From Lycium barbarum (lineage: Eukaryota; Streptophyta; Magnoliopsida; Solanales; Solanaceae): a DNA stretch of 64,000 bases. The DNA lies in NCBI RefSeq assembly GCF_019175385.1, contig NC_083341.1, positions 67,365,800 to 67,429,799 of the forward strand. The letters run 5' to 3'. Positions within the stretch are counted from its first letter, which is position 1, and every line of letters starts with the position of its first letter. Under the pieces are notes generated by a model that had not been told where the DNA came from, made no database searches, and saw only the letters and a list, made by a program, of their open reading frames with translations. A program made the translations under genes and the position numbers. This document shows, one piece after another, positions 42,482 to 54,654 of this stretch.

Positions 42482-45288
42482 CTATCCGGCATAGCTGGAT
42501 TCAGAGGGTTTGGACACTGTCCGCTTAGAGTCGTCGAAGTCAGACCCGGGGGCACCTTTAGCCTCTTCCTCGACTCTTTTAGCCTCGAGAATCAGGGCCG
42601 GAAGATCCGTAAAGCCGCACTCGTCTTGCTCGAGGGTGATCCAACGAGACTTCCATTTCTCATATTCAACAGCAATAGTAGCATGAGCCTTGGCGGCCTC
42701 CACGCTCTTCAGATCCTCTTCCAAATCGGCCTCAGCCTGGGCTAACTTTGCCGCCAGAACATTCCGAGCCTCTCCGAGGACATTTTGCATTTGGATGGCC
42801 GCCTCGAGCTCGGCCTTGAGAGTGTTATTAGCACCGACTGTCTCTTCAAGCTCGGCTCTTAGATCAGCACATATCTGGGCCCTCTTCTCCGCCTTCTCCT
42901 CGAGCACCCTCATGCGCTCTTTGTACCGGGCATTCTCGGATTCGAGCTGCCGATGCCTCTCTGCCATGCTCGTAGCATCGGACTTGACAAAGTCCAGCTC
43001 CTCCCAGAGTTGAGCGACGGTGGTGTCAAACTCACCAACCCTTGAAGATAAATGAGTGTTGTCTCGGCTAAGGTCGACCTTGTCAGCTTCGAGACTCCGG
43101 TTATATTAGGCTATCGTGGCTAGCTCACCCTTTAACTGACGATTTTCGACCTTTGTTGCGTCGAGCTCGGGTTGGAGGTTGGAAAGAGTAACTGCTTGAT
43201 TCAACTCATCCTCCTTCACCCGCAAAAGGTGCAAAAATTTCTCTGTCTCACGGCTTTGAGCATCCAGCTGGCCCTTGAGATCGTCTATCTCTTGCTGGGC
43301 ACGAACGAAAGCCTCGTTGACGAGCACCACACTCTGCAAATGAAGCAAGTTAAAAACTTAAGCAAACGACACTAAAATTCTCAGTGGGATTATGCAAGGA
43401 TGGCTGATAAACTTACCCGGTTGCCCACGTGCATACCCTCGTTAATGAGGCACTGCCAAGGGACCCCGTTCATCTTTCGCTTGTCCGAGTCCGAGATAAA
43501 GGGCCTCAGATTGCTTGCCACGCCCACCGAGCGAGAAAGAAAGCTGCAATCCTCGAGAACAGTGATCGTAGCCGATCTTGTCCTCCTCGGCTCCACACTT
43601 GGGGCCGGAAAGATGTGTACCAAGCTGTCCCTGGCACCAGATTCGGTGGTTCGACTAGCCGCCCTCGTGGCCCGAGGGATCGGGAGATGTCCGAATCCAG
43701 CAGCTTCGCCGGTGGCGTGAGGAGTGCCCGAGAACATGTCCTCAAACTCTTCCGACCTTGAAGCCAGAATTGGAGAACTTGGAACGGCCTCAGCAGCTTC
43801 AGCAAACGCAGGGGTCTCCGTAGTCGCAGCAGTCTCATAGTCGGGCAGCGGACCCACATCTGTGGGGACTTTGGTCTCCGGGACCGACTCAGTTCTTTGC
43901 AAAGGGGTTTTCTCGAAAGAAGCTTCACCTGAAATATTGACGAATTCAATCGACCTTAGAGGAGTGGGGTAAAGAATTTCTTCCGCACCTGTGGGTAATG
44001 CTGGAATCGAAGGTCTTTCCCCGGTTGAAAGAAGGGGTGAAGCGGCGATACCCTCCTCCGGAATGGCAGCCACTGAAGGGGCCGCACTAATACTTCGAAC
44101 GAACAACTCGGGCTCTGCCTCATCCCTCAGAGTCCTAACGACGCTCCTCGCCCATTTTTTTGGTTTCTGCCCTTTGTCCGAGGGCCTTTTTCTCTTGGCG
44201 GCGGCAGCAAGGATACGAGAGGCACCTGCCGAATCAAACTCGGGAGCCGACATTGCTGGTTCTGCTGCTGACTCACGCCTTGGATCCACCGAGCCCTTAG
44301 GTAAACCTGAAAATCGAAGATGTTACGGAAGGATAGAAGATGCAATGAATACGGGTATAAACCGGGTATTACCGTGGTTCTGGGCGACCCATCGGCCATG
44401 TGACAGGTGAACCCACGTCCGATTGTCGTGGGCATGTTGGCTGAGGAGAGCAGCAACCCATTCGTTGAGATCCCGGACGACCGGAGGAATCCAACCCACG
44501 GCTAACATAGATAAGAAGAGTAGTGAGAAGTTGGATAAGCTGAAGATCAAACAAAACACAAGCAATTATTAAAAGTATTCAGACTTACGATTATTATTCC
44601 ACCTTTCCAGAAAAGGCATGTAGTTGTCCGGGATAATGTCCGAGGCCCGCACCCGGACATATCGCTCCAGCCAGCCCCTGTCTCTATCTTCGTCCATTTT
44701 TGAGAAAAATGGATTCCGGCTACGCTTTGCGAGTTTTATTACGCCACCCCGGAACAACCTCGGGGAATATAAGCGAATCAAGTGGGCCAGCATGAGCTCC
44801 TTCCTGATATTATTGGCCAACAGCCGGAGGCAGGCAACGACCCTCCAAACAATCGGACCAATCTGTGCCAAGGTTACGTTATAGGTCCGGCACATGTCTA
44901 AGATGACCGGATCAACCGGGTGGTCGAGCTTGAGAGTGGAAGGGTAAGTATAAACGTATAAAAAACCGTCCCGATGGTCAATGACTGATTCACTTGGCCC
45001 GGGGGCAAAAACTTGAACTGAACGGATGTTCCACCCACAATCAGCCCGGACTAGGTCAAGTTTATCCTCGGTAATGGATGGGGGATATCGTCTCACATCA
45101 TACCCTCTGTCGAACATCGGGGAAGGTTTTTCAACCTCGAAATCTTTGTTGAAATTTGGTTTGGCCGGTATAATGTCCGAGGCAGTGGGCTCGAAGGTGC
45201 CTTTTGCCTTAGGTGGAGAAATTGGGTCGGTTCCTTGAGACGAAACCGAGGGAATATCAGGGAAAGTGGTTTCAGTGTTAGCCGACAT
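42482..45288 (-). CDS. antisense four-exon gene of Tat element H (gypsy-type transposon protein plus coiled coil)
   Basis: The minus-strand gene lies between pol and the 3' LTR. Exons with consensus borders: 45288-44589 (donor C|GTAAGT), 44501-44373 (acceptor GTTAG, donor G|GTAATA), 44306-43417 (acceptor TTTTCAG, donor CGG|GTAAGT) and 43333-42482 (acceptor TTTGCAG). Phases agree at every join, giving about 857 codons. Exon 1 has Y-V-Y-T-Y-P-S-T-L … Q-I-G-P-I-V-W-R-V, which I recall as the plant 'putative gypsy type transposon' family (PF04195). Exon 3 is Ser/Ala/Pro-rich with a basic K-R-K-R patch; exon 4 is a long heptad-like coiled coil rich in E, L, A and K. One in-frame TAA at 43108-43106 interrupts exon 4. 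The ATG at 45288 (M-S-A-N) is preferred over 45384, which would add a hydrophobic leader. The role of such genes is unknown to me. Confidence 0.75.
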
Positions 45289-45587
45289 TTGGAGATTACG
45301 AAGAAAGATTAGGAAAAATTCGAAAGAGAAGTTAAAAAGGGGAGTAAGAGAACAAACAGAAAATTCAAAAATGGCAGAAAACAAGAGGAAGAAGTAGAAG
45401 CCTACTCAACAAAAATGGTTAAAGTGAAGAATTTGCCAGAATCGTTCCCTTTTTTACGTACTATGAGCAGCGAATCAACGAGAAATGAGAACTAAATGTG
45501 AATTGAAAGATAACAAGTGAAGAGCTGAAAGCAAAGAAGAAGTAAGTTGGAAAAGGTGAAAGTGTTCAAATGAGGAAGTAAGGGACG

Positions 45588-45594
45588 TTATATA
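45588..45594 (-). promoter_or_regulatory. TATA box of the antisense gene
   Basis: TATATAA on the minus strand, 300 bp upstream of the ATG at 45288 and outside the LTR. It suggests the antisense gene has its own promoter. Confidence 0.5.
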
Positions 45595-45975
45595 GGCATG
45601 AAAACGGGGCGGTTACAAACCCCAGCCAACCGGGGGATGCCACGTGTCCCATAATTAATGAGAAACGACTTGAAGCGACGTGCGTTACGGCGGTTGTCAG
45701 AGCTGGCCATCCGGTATGAGACACGTGCCCAATGATAGAGGGACGTGACACAACTGTTCCCGCCAAAATGGAAAGACAACTACGGATAAATTGAGACGCC
45801 GGTTTCTTGATTCATCCACTTCCCATTACTCCGATAAAACTACGGTCCAGAAAGTGTGGGGACTATCTGTATACGGTAAATACCGGATGTGTATTAAATC
45901 GGTAAGACCAGAGACGGAAGGAAGAGAGGGAAGGACATTATTTGGTTCGGGTTTTCCCATTGCCGAGTTGATAAT

Positions 45976-46075
45976 GGTCGTTCCTCCGTTTGATCAAGAC
46001 CATTCCTCCGTTTGATCGTGGTCGTTACTCCGTTTGATTGTGGCCGTTAGTCCGTTTGATCATGGTCATTGGTCC
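45976..46075 (+). repeat. 21-bp tandem repeats in U3 of H
   Basis: About five copies of a unit like GGTCGTTACTCCGTTTGATC. The position upstream of the TATA box fits an enhancer array. Confidence 0.75.
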
Positions 46076-46241
46076 GGGAAATCCGTTGCGCGACTGCCAC
46101 ACGTCGATAACGTCCTGCCATGTTCAACTGCCAATCGTATGGGTGTCAAACCGTACGGCCAACCTAACCCAACCTAATCCATTTCAGAGTTTTTCTTTAT
46201 TTTTTAGTTTCTCATATTGTATGAAGCAAATGAAGCAAAAC

Positions 46242-46249
46242 TATAAATA
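46242..46249 (+). promoter_or_regulatory. TATA box of LTR H
   Basis: TATAAATA followed by AGGGTCATTGCCC, in U3 of the H LTR. Confidence 0.6.
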
Positions 46250-46565
46250 AGGGTCATTGCCCACTTTTGAGGGGTTGGCTTCCTCATATCAAGAACTCTT
46301 GTAATAGCAAAAAATATATAAACTCTCTCTCTCTCCCAAATATCTGATTTCGGTCCAAATTTATTGTGTTCATCTCTTAAATTTATTCGATCAAGTAATA
46401 CTCATATATTAGCTGACACATAAATCTATTGCGAATCTCTGGTCACTATTGCTCTCTTCATATCATTTCCATACATATCTTTTTCCCATCGAATAGATTG
46501 AGGCTTAACCACATATCCTATACCTACTCATAAATTTAATTGATTATCCATATTCGGGGTAAACA

Positions 46566-48160
46566 CCTACATCATCAAAATCAGCGCAATACACAATAGT
46601 GAGAAGATCTAACCAGCTAAATATTGGAAAGAAAATATCTAGAAAAAAAAGAAGGGCTAGCAACAAGAGTCATGCTGGTTGCTTTGATTAAAAAAAAAAA
46701 AAGGATCTTCACATTTGTTAGCTCCTCTTTCTGCATGTTTCATCCACGGCCATTAAAATCAGCCTCAAACCTACACACTAAGCCGCCGCAACTCACTCCA
46801 ATTCAAGGGCGAAAATATAGTTTAAACCATATACAGTGCATGGATTCCTAATCTTTTTTGGTTTTTTTTTTTTTTTCTTTCTTCTCCACAAGAACTATAA
46901 CACAGCTAGCCTTCTTCACCACCATTAAATTAGCACCCTCCACCACTTAGTTTAACCACCTGAAAACACAATGAAATGAGGAGTGGGTTTGAGTTTCTCG
47001 TCTGGTTTCCGTTCGGCACTCCGGTTCCGGTGAAATTTTGTTCAAAAGCTTCAGTCTTTGATCGAGCAAAGGAATTTTTGTCTACAGAAGGTAATCCATG
47101 TCATCTCTTTTATTAGTTGTTGTGCTTGTGTTTTCTTCTGTGTTAGCATTTGTATACATACATCAGTTGGTTATCCTAATGAGGAGTACCTCTTTGCTTG
47201 GTATTATCTAGCATGTTTGTTTTGACTCTAATAGTGTGTCGTGATTCTTGGCATTTATAAAGTAATCCATGATTAGTATCTTTAGTTTTATTCATATTGT
47301 ATCTATTAAAATGAGAGTTAAATGTTTTAGTGGTTAAGGAAATTTCTCAACATGATGAAATTCCAAAATCATTGATACGTTATCATGACGAATACTTATT
47401 AACAATGTTTGAGGATTATATGATGTTTTTTGTAAGTATATTATTTTATTAAGTGTTAACTCTACGTGAAGTGTCAACTGGTGCAATATGGTTAGTTCCT
47501 TTTAATTGTATTGACCATTATGATTATGTTCTCTTATTACAGTAGTTTACTTGTTCGGTGTCGGAAAATTAGGTCGTATAATAATGGGCTCAGATAAAAT
47601 TTAAATGTCCAGTTGATTAATTAATTGTGAGAGGGCGAGATGGGGTGCAGATTTATTTCAAACCCCATTCTGAAATTAAAATAAAGAAGTGGTAAAAACA
47701 TTTCGGAGCGAGATGGGTTGCAAATGACTCCAAGACCTATTGTCAAAAGAGATGCTCCAAAGAGAGTTTGTTGGGTTATGACCCAAATCAAAAGAATTTA
47801 GAAGTTAATTAATTAATTTAAATTATAATTTATGATGAAGTCGGAAAGTGCTGATATCGATAAATCGTTTCTATAAAACTTACTTACCATATTCGAAAAC
47901 GGATTAATTGGAGTGGGTCGACTTTAAGTACGTTAGATGTTTTTTTAGGCACGGGAGGTGGGAACGATCCATAAATGCCTCAAAATGCACGAGAAACAAA
48001 TCAAAATTTGTGGTAAGGCTGGAAAGCGCTGCTACTATTACATCATACATTAATAAAATAAAATAAGTTTTAATGCGAACAAAAGGCGAGCACAATCATT
48101 CAAGGGCTCATATGCATTATCTTTATCCAAAAATTAGGTAAGCCGAACATTAGTCAATAA
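46566..48160. other. unassigned AT-rich sequence
   Basis: No element and no confident gene. It has A and T runs (46690, 46862). A stretch at about 46980-47091 resembles an untranslated exon ending in GAAG|GTAATCC with an AT-rich intron-like region after it, but no coding frame supports it. Reading frames at 46624-46851 and 47904-48095 have no recognised motif. Confidence 0.4.
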
Positions 48161-48491
48161 AAGCGACTGTGCTAAAATCACGGGACTCGGGGAATGCCTA
48201 ACACCTTCTCCCCGGTAAACAGAATTCCTTTCCCAGATTTTCATTTTCGCGGACCAATAATAAATAGAGTCATTTCCTTTTTATTAGGGATTCATAAAGT
48301 GACTTGGGACACCAAAACTCAATTCCAAGTGACGACTTTGAATAAATAAATAAATAAACCCCTCTCAAAATGTCACTTCAATTGGAAAAACCCTTTATAA
48401 ACAAAAACCTTTGTGTGTTTATCACGTAGGGGATTAAAAAAAAGGGTGTGACTATAATGAATATATATGTATGTATGCATGCATGCATAAG
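48161..48491 (-). repeat. fragment resembling a dispersed LTR end
   Basis: The stretch CGGGGAATGCCTAACACC … GTGACTTGGGACACC … CCAAGTGACGACTTTG looks to me like a piece common in LTRs of solanaceous Ty3/gypsy elements. This is from memory and no boundaries are visible. Confidence 0.3.
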
Positions 48492-51476
48492 TTTCACACC
48501 CCAGTCCTGATAGGGCATGACGGGCACCCGACTCTCATCAGAGTCGAGCGAACCTTTAAACATTCGTTCTATCCAAAACCTGTCATTTCAAAAACCTTTA
48601 AAAACATGAAACTTTTTCACATAGAGATCATTTTCTTTATAACGAGTATGAGAACTTTCAATCAAATAAGTATTTTAACCCAATTGAAATCGTCTAAAAT
48701 ACATGCTCTTTTAAAGTACACAAATGGTTCGGCTGACATCACTCTGTCGACATCTCGACAAACGTACCACAGGACACTGTCTGCAAAGTCTCTAATATAG
48801 ACGAGATACCATAACGTAATTACTCTAACTCGGCAACACTCCGGAAGGAAATGGAGCTCACCAATTCAGCTGGAACATCTTCTAGCAATATCCTCTACTC
48901 ATCTGTATGCACCTGCGCGGCATGAAACGCAGCCCCCGAAGAAAGGGAGTCAGTACGGAATATGTACTGAATATGTAAAGCATTACTGAATCATAGCACA
49001 AGGAAGGTGCAGCAGCAAACAAGTTTAGAAATCAAACTGTAAGTAACCTGAAACAGCATTCTGAACCAAGTCCTGTGGCCTTTGCCCAAATTCTAGCATG
49101 CACAATATAAATACAGCATACACAAATTCTAGAATACACAATCTAAATATAGCATCACAATAGTCCCTTCGAACGACCGCTTCCGGCTTAATAATAATGA
49201 TGGCCCCTTCGGGCATGCCGCTTGCGACATAATAGTAATAGTCCTGGCCCCTTCGGGCATGCCACTTGCGACATAATAATAATAGTCCTGGCCCCTTCCG
49301 GCATGCCGCTTGCGACATAATAATAATGATGGCCCCTTCGGCATGCCGGTCCCGACATAATAATAATGATGGCCCCTTCGGGCATGCCGCTTCTAGCATA
49401 ATAATAATGATGGTGTCAACACAACTTAATCCACGAATATCAATACAAAGAAATGATGCTATGGAGTGTAAACATAAATCGTAAATGAAACGAAATAGTA
49501 AAATCTCGCACCCCCTTCGGAGTGGTTTGGAAAATCTATCTTTATGTTTCCTTTAGTATAAAACTAATTTTCTCGAAATCATTAGTAAAACCATATGCAT
49601 ATAAATCAATTTTTAGGACTCAACAGATAAGCACACAAATCGACACTTGAAGGATCATGAACACGTCTCGAGTCAATCCGAGTTAGTACAAGAAAGTTAT
49701 GGCCATTACTCATTATAGAAACCTCCATGAACGTTTCCAAAACAATCCGAGTTAGCATATGAAAGTTAGGAACATTATTCATTATAGAAACCTCTACGAA
49801 CATTTCCAAGACAATCCGAGACCATCTACAAAAGTTACGGACATTACTACTTACAGAACTCCTTTTTAAAAAAAAACAAGAACTCTTTATGCTTTGCTTG
49901 TTATTCAATCGTACAGTAGGCTCGATTATACTAAGTATACTCATATCAAGAAGTAAATAAGAATCATTAACAATCTACGAATCAAGAATAGAGTTACCCC
50001 AAGATACGTATCATAACTTACTTAGCTCTAGGACATGCCAAAAGAAAGAAAGGGTAAGTCTTACATACCTTGCCCGCTTCCTACGCTAATCCGAACTTAA
50101 GTCTTTGGCTTCGCAAGATCTACAACAATATTAGTGTATACCAAACATTAGCTATAGATACTTAGAGGTTCAATCTTCAACCAACACTTTATTTACAGAA
50201 ATTTCGGCAACATTTCCCCTGTAAATACAACTATCCCCGAGAATCCAACTCAGCCAAATCATCAACAACAAATCCGAGAATTTAACTCGGCCAAATTATC
50301 AACAACAATACCAACAGTTATTCTAACAATATCCACAATCAATTCAAAAAGCATACTAACGTTAGCAACTTCTTTCTACAAACTTCGACGGCATTTCATT
50401 TATGTTCAATTCATAATTGCCCACATATTCAAGTACTAATCTGAAATCATTCAAACAATATTCAAGAACACTTCAAACAGTCCGCACAATATTCAAAATA
50501 ATCTAACCAATATGCCATTCCACCCGAAACCTTCCAAATGCAACAAGAACGATAACAACACATTTCCTTCCTTCAAGTTCATGAGCTACACCAACAATTT
50601 ACACACTAACAACATTATTTTCCATAAATACAAGAAATGGTTTTTAACATCACGTTAGCTTCTAAACAACTCTCCAACACTTACAACTTCAACTAAAATC
50701 ATTAAACTTTCATTTTCATCATAGAATCCACAACAACAACAACCAAAACACTAGATAAAATAATTGGTTCATCATTCCTACGTAACACACATATGCACGG
50801 CCAAGCTTCACACCACACGGCTCAACCTCCAACATACAAAACATCACAAATTTCATTCATTTCTACATACTACAACATACACAATCATCCACAACATACA
50901 AAACAAGATTAAATCTTACCTCTTCCACTTAACTCCACACTTGGCTAGGATTTGTAGCTTGCAACAAAGAGTGGTCTACTTGCTCCAACGATCATCCCAC
51001 GTTAAAGAGGACCTTCAAATTAGTAGGAATGCTAGAAGGAAATAATTTTTCTTGATCAATTTCTATGGCCTCAATTTTGCTAGCCATGGCCGAATATGGC
51101 CCTCTTCTTTTTCTTTCTCTCCAAGCTTCTTCAAGGTTCCAAAGATGAAGATGAAAAATGTGATAAATTAGTCATCTTTTCTCTAATTATAATGCATCCA
51201 TGTGGGCCAAGGCCCACTCCCTATTACACGACCACTTGGCCCATTTATTTCAAGAATTATAAGTTTCTAAAATTCACTTTTAACCCCAAACTTTCCTTAA
51301 TATTTCCATGAGCCACCTTGGGAATTTCCCTTTTTGCCCCTAACCTTTCTTAATAATTCCACATCAAAAATTTTCATAAACAACTTGTGTGTTAAACAAG
51401 ATCAAAATATAGCCTTGTCCTTAACTTCTTGCAATTGTCTTGATTTATCCGAATGTACAAAATGCGGGATATAACA
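48492..51476 (-). repeat. probable solo LTR I
   Basis: In minus orientation it starts TGTTATATCCC at 51476 and ends GGGTGTGAAA at 48492 (terminal CA mutated). No primer site on its left or polypurine tract on its right, so it looks like a solo LTR. Related to LTR C: the end has GTCGGGTGCCC, the stem CAGTAC/GTACTG is at 48951-48956 and 48964-48969, and donor-like AGAG|GTAAGA has GT at 50919-50918. Flanking five-mers ATAAG and TCAAG match only in part. Confidence 0.7.
49160..49413 (-). repeat. 40-44-bp tandem array in LTR I
   Basis: Five clear copies start at 49202, 49246, 49290, 49331 and 49371, plus a diverged one from 49160. Unit: GGCCCCTTCGGGCATGCC, CTTGCGACATA, (ATA)n. All long minus-strand frames here are repeat products. 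Confidence 0.9.
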
Positions 51477-52841
51477 TCAAGTACTAAATGCACGGTAACA
51501 AGTGTCAATAAAGTCATGAAGTAGGGGGAGTGAATACATATACACCACAGATCATATGATATCGTCTCAAGGTCAAGATTGATGTCAGTTTCATGGTGTA
51601 AGTGAAATATGGTGTGATGAATGCATATAAACAATTCACATACATAATAGTCAAACATGGCCATCTTAGCCCAAATAAGCAAAAACTATACCAACATAAG
51701 TGGATTTATCAACACAACCAGTGCCCATAGGCCAAGCATGCAATTACCGTCACAACATCCAAATCATGCAACAGTTTGCCAGTGAGATACACCGGTACCC
51801 ACCCAAAGGTTCATCACAACCACTAAGCGGAGACCCCCTTCTCACGTCATATACCCCTTCAACATTTATATACTACATCCAATCGCCTACCTCAAGGACG
51901 AACGGGTGCCACAAACACTTCAAACTTGAGCCATCCCTTTTCGAAGCGCCTCCGAAAGTGAAAAGTCTATTAAGATACGAATTCTACATTAAAACATGAT
52001 TCTAAGGATACCCATATTTCCATAACAGAGATTCGAGCTCAAAAGGCAATCCAGAACCCCATCCCAAACTCTGAAGGTCAAAACGGTAACTTATTGAGAA
52101 TTTGAGTTCAACAAGGACAAAACAGTATTGTACAAGGCCACACGAATCTAACAACACCCATAGTGCTATACTTTAGTCTGGAATCCCAAAATGAACCCAA
52201 AATATCCAAACCCACACCCGTAGGGTAAAACTGGAATTTTGGTTTAGAAAGAGTTTACCCATAGTAGACAGTTAGTCCAAAATCAGAAAATCATACAAAA
52301 CTAACCATGGATTGGTCTCCAATTCGTCAAATACCCAATTTCAACCTAGGGCAAAAACCCCCAATTTTTTCATCCTAAATCAGGATTTCTAATTCGAGTG
52401 CAACAAGGTTAAATAGTATTCTACGAGGCCACATGAATCAAACAACGCCCATATTTCTATACTTTAGTCCGGAATCCCAAAATGAACCCAAAACTCGCAA
52501 TACAAGGGCAAAACTAGAATTTTTCTTTCGAAATAGTTTACCCATATTAGTCAGTCTAAAATCAGAAAATCATGCGAAACTAACCATGGATTGGTCTCCA
52601 AATCGTCAAAATCCCCAATTTCAACCTAGGGCTAAAACCCCCCATTTCTCCATCCTAAATTATGATTTCTAACATGGAATTCCTTAATAATCGATGATAT
52701 AAAGGTAAAAGAAGGATTAGGAATTCATTAGATGATAGTTATCAGTAAATTTTTCAACTAAAAAATTGTTTTTTTACAAGTCGGAAAAAGCTCTCTTCTC
52801 TCTCCTATTTTTTTTTAACTAGGGTCCTAAGAAGAATGAGA
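51477..52841. other. unassigned sequence with a direct repeat
   Basis: No gene recognised. It holds two diverged copies of a 292-bp segment (52104-52395, 52396-about 52672). The low GC and lack of motifs leave the origin open; it may be an LTR fragment of unknown type. Confidence 0.4.
52104..52672 (+). repeat. 292-bp segment in tandem
   Basis: GGCCACACGAATC/GGCCACATGAATC, TGGAATCCCAAAATGAACCC-like and ACCATGGATTGGTCTCCAA recur at a period of 292 bp. The copies differ by many substitutions. Confidence 0.8.
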
Positions 52842-53800
52842 TTCACTGAGAGATTCATTGACATGATTTGGAGGTTAATAGCAAATAATTGGTATTTTGT
52901 GCTCATAAATGGTTAGTCTCATGGTTTCTTTTATTCTACTAGGGGAGTTAAACAAGTTGATCCACTGTCACCTGTATTATTCATCTCGTATGCTGAAGTT
53001 CTTAAAAGGGCCTTAAATGCATTATTTGAGGATAATAAATTTAAAGGATTTGGTATGCCAAAATGAGTCTTGAGTTAAATCATCTTGCTTATGCAGATGA
53101 TACAATCATTTTCACATCTGCAGACAACTACTCATTGAGCTTAATTATGAACATTTTGCAGAAGTATGAGGAGATTTCTGGACAACTAATCAACAAAGGA
53201 AAAAGTTCTGTCTACATGTATTCTAAGGTTACCAACAATTTTATTCAGCAGGTATAAACAATCACTGGATTTTCAAAAGGTTCTTTTCCTTTTGTATATC
53301 TAGGTTGTCCTATTACTCATGCTAGGAAAAGAAAGGCTGACTATAATGATCTCCTCAAGAAGGTAAGGGGCAAACTGCATGCATGGAAAGGAAAGTTGTT
53401 ATCTCCAGTGGGAAAAGCAGTTTTAATTACTAGCGTGTTGCAAAGCATTCCAATCCACTTGTTATCTGCTATTAAACCTCCAAAGTGTGTGATCAAGGAA
53501 CTTCACAAGCTTTTTGCAATGTTCTTTTGAAGTAGTAAAGAAGATATTAAAAAAAGAGACACTGTTCTGCATGGTTGGATATGTGATATCCAAAACATGA
53601 AGGAAGCTTAGGATTTAGGTCCATTTTTGATGTGTCAAAAGCTCTATGTGTTAAATTGTGGTGGAGGTTTAGAATTGTACACTCTTTATGGTCAAATTTT
53701 ATGTGGATCAGGTACTGCAAAAAACAATATCCTTAGACTGTTCAATGGAAGGGTGGATCTCAAGTTTGGGAGATGATGCTAGAAGCTCGGTACAATATAG
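52842..53800 (+). pseudogene. LINE reverse transcriptase remnant
   Basis: Reads F-T-E-R-F-I-D-M-I-W-R-L-I, G-V-K-Q-V-D-P-L-S-P-V-L-F and, at 53063-53257, H-L-A-Y-A-D-D-T-I-I-F with the Y-A-D-D catalytic box. Then Y-E-E-I-S-G-Q-L-I-N-K-G-K-S and F-P-F-V-Y-L-G-C-P-I in the thumb. Several stops (after L-I-N-G, after G-M-P-K, at 53257, near 53528 and 53608) break it. In the family this enzyme copies LINE RNA at a nicked genomic site. Confidence 0.85.
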
Positions 53801-54640
53801 AGCAGGAGATTTGGTGGGAAAGTAGAAGTGGCACTACAAATGTCTAGTTTGATAGTTGGACAAGGTTAGGAGCTTTATATTATATACTTCCATAACAATT
53901 TCTTATTGATGAGAGAGTAAAGGATGTGAAGGAGCTTATGAATGGGGGAAATTATGATATTTTCAAGTTACAACAGTTATTTCCTGAGGAGATTATTGAT
54001 CACATAATTGTTGAACTAGAAATGAAGGAGAAGTCTCAAGAATGGGATAAGCCTTGGTGGATGATGACTAGTACTGGTGTTTTTTCTGTGGCAAGTGCAT
54101 GGGAGCTGCTAAGGCAAAAATCACATTTTTCTGAGATATAAAAGGACATGTGGATCAAAGGTTTGCCTTTTAAATTTTCCTTTTTCTTATAGACATTGTG
54201 GAAGTTTAAGATTTCTGTTGATGAAGTTCTAACCTCCATAGGAATCAATGTGGTCTCTAGATGTATATGTTGTAGAGTTCATCAACAAGAGACCATTGAT
54301 CATCTGTTTTTAACTAGTAATTTTGCAGCTTCTATCTGGAGTGTGTTTAACAATACTGCAGGCAATACTATTACTTGTACACAGGTAAATCAAGTAGTGA
54401 TAAAGTGGTGGGAAAATCCATGTCATTACAAGTTGAGACTTGTTTACAAAGCAGTGCAAACCATCATATTGTGGCATTTATGGAAGTGGATGAATACAAC
54501 TTTTTATAGAGGCTCTATGTCTATGTTCAAGGTGCTGCATGAGATTAACTTGAGCATTTATTTGAAGTAGAACCAAATTTTCCCTCATACAGGATATCCC
54601 AAAGAAATGGCTTGATATCATTGGTTTCTTTGAGAAGTTT
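53801..54640 (+). pseudogene. LINE zinc-binding region
   Basis: The frame 53926-54141 has D-K-P-W-W-M-M-T-S-T-G-V-F-S-V-A-S-A-W-E-L-L-R, and 54196-54570 has L-T-S-I-G-I-N-V-V-S-R-C-I-C-C and E-T-I-D-H-L-F-L. Together these form the RT-associated zinc-binding domain (C-X-C-C … H) of plant LINEs. Stops after F-S-E-I and F-F-L interrupt it. Confidence 0.75.
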
Positions 54641-54654
54641 AAATCAAAACTAAG

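Larger units (their letters stand above)
38031..46565 (+). mobile_element. Tat-lineage Ty3/gypsy element H (5' truncated)
   Basis: From the junction with G: end of the protease-RT linker, RT, two RNase H domains, integrase, a spacer with a direct repeat, an antisense gene with introns, and the 3' LTR 45855-46565. Two RNase H domains and an antisense gene between pol and the 3' LTR are known traits of the Tat lineage (Grande/Retand type). 5' LTR, gag and protease are missing. Confidence 0.85.
45855..46565 (+). repeat. 3' LTR of Tat element H
   Basis: Starts TGTGGGGACT and ends GGGGTAAACA, both typical in my memory of Tat LTRs. TATA box at 46242-46249. U3 has 21-bp repeats at 45976-46075. A longer end at 46571 (CTACA) is possible. 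The 5' partner is absent. Confidence 0.65.

Noticed and set aside
43400..43761. Plus-strand reading frames opposite the antisense gene
   Set aside because: They are shadows of exon 3. Only the minus strand gives consistent splice phases and domain motifs.
49025..49399. Minus-strand frame with repeated Arg/Ala/Tyr blocks
   Set aside because: It follows the tandem array period and is not conserved as protein; it is a repeat artefact.
49160..49413. Regularly spaced repeats as a CRISPR array
   Set aside because: The repeats are contiguous with no unique spacers, the genome is a plant, and the array lies inside an LTR.
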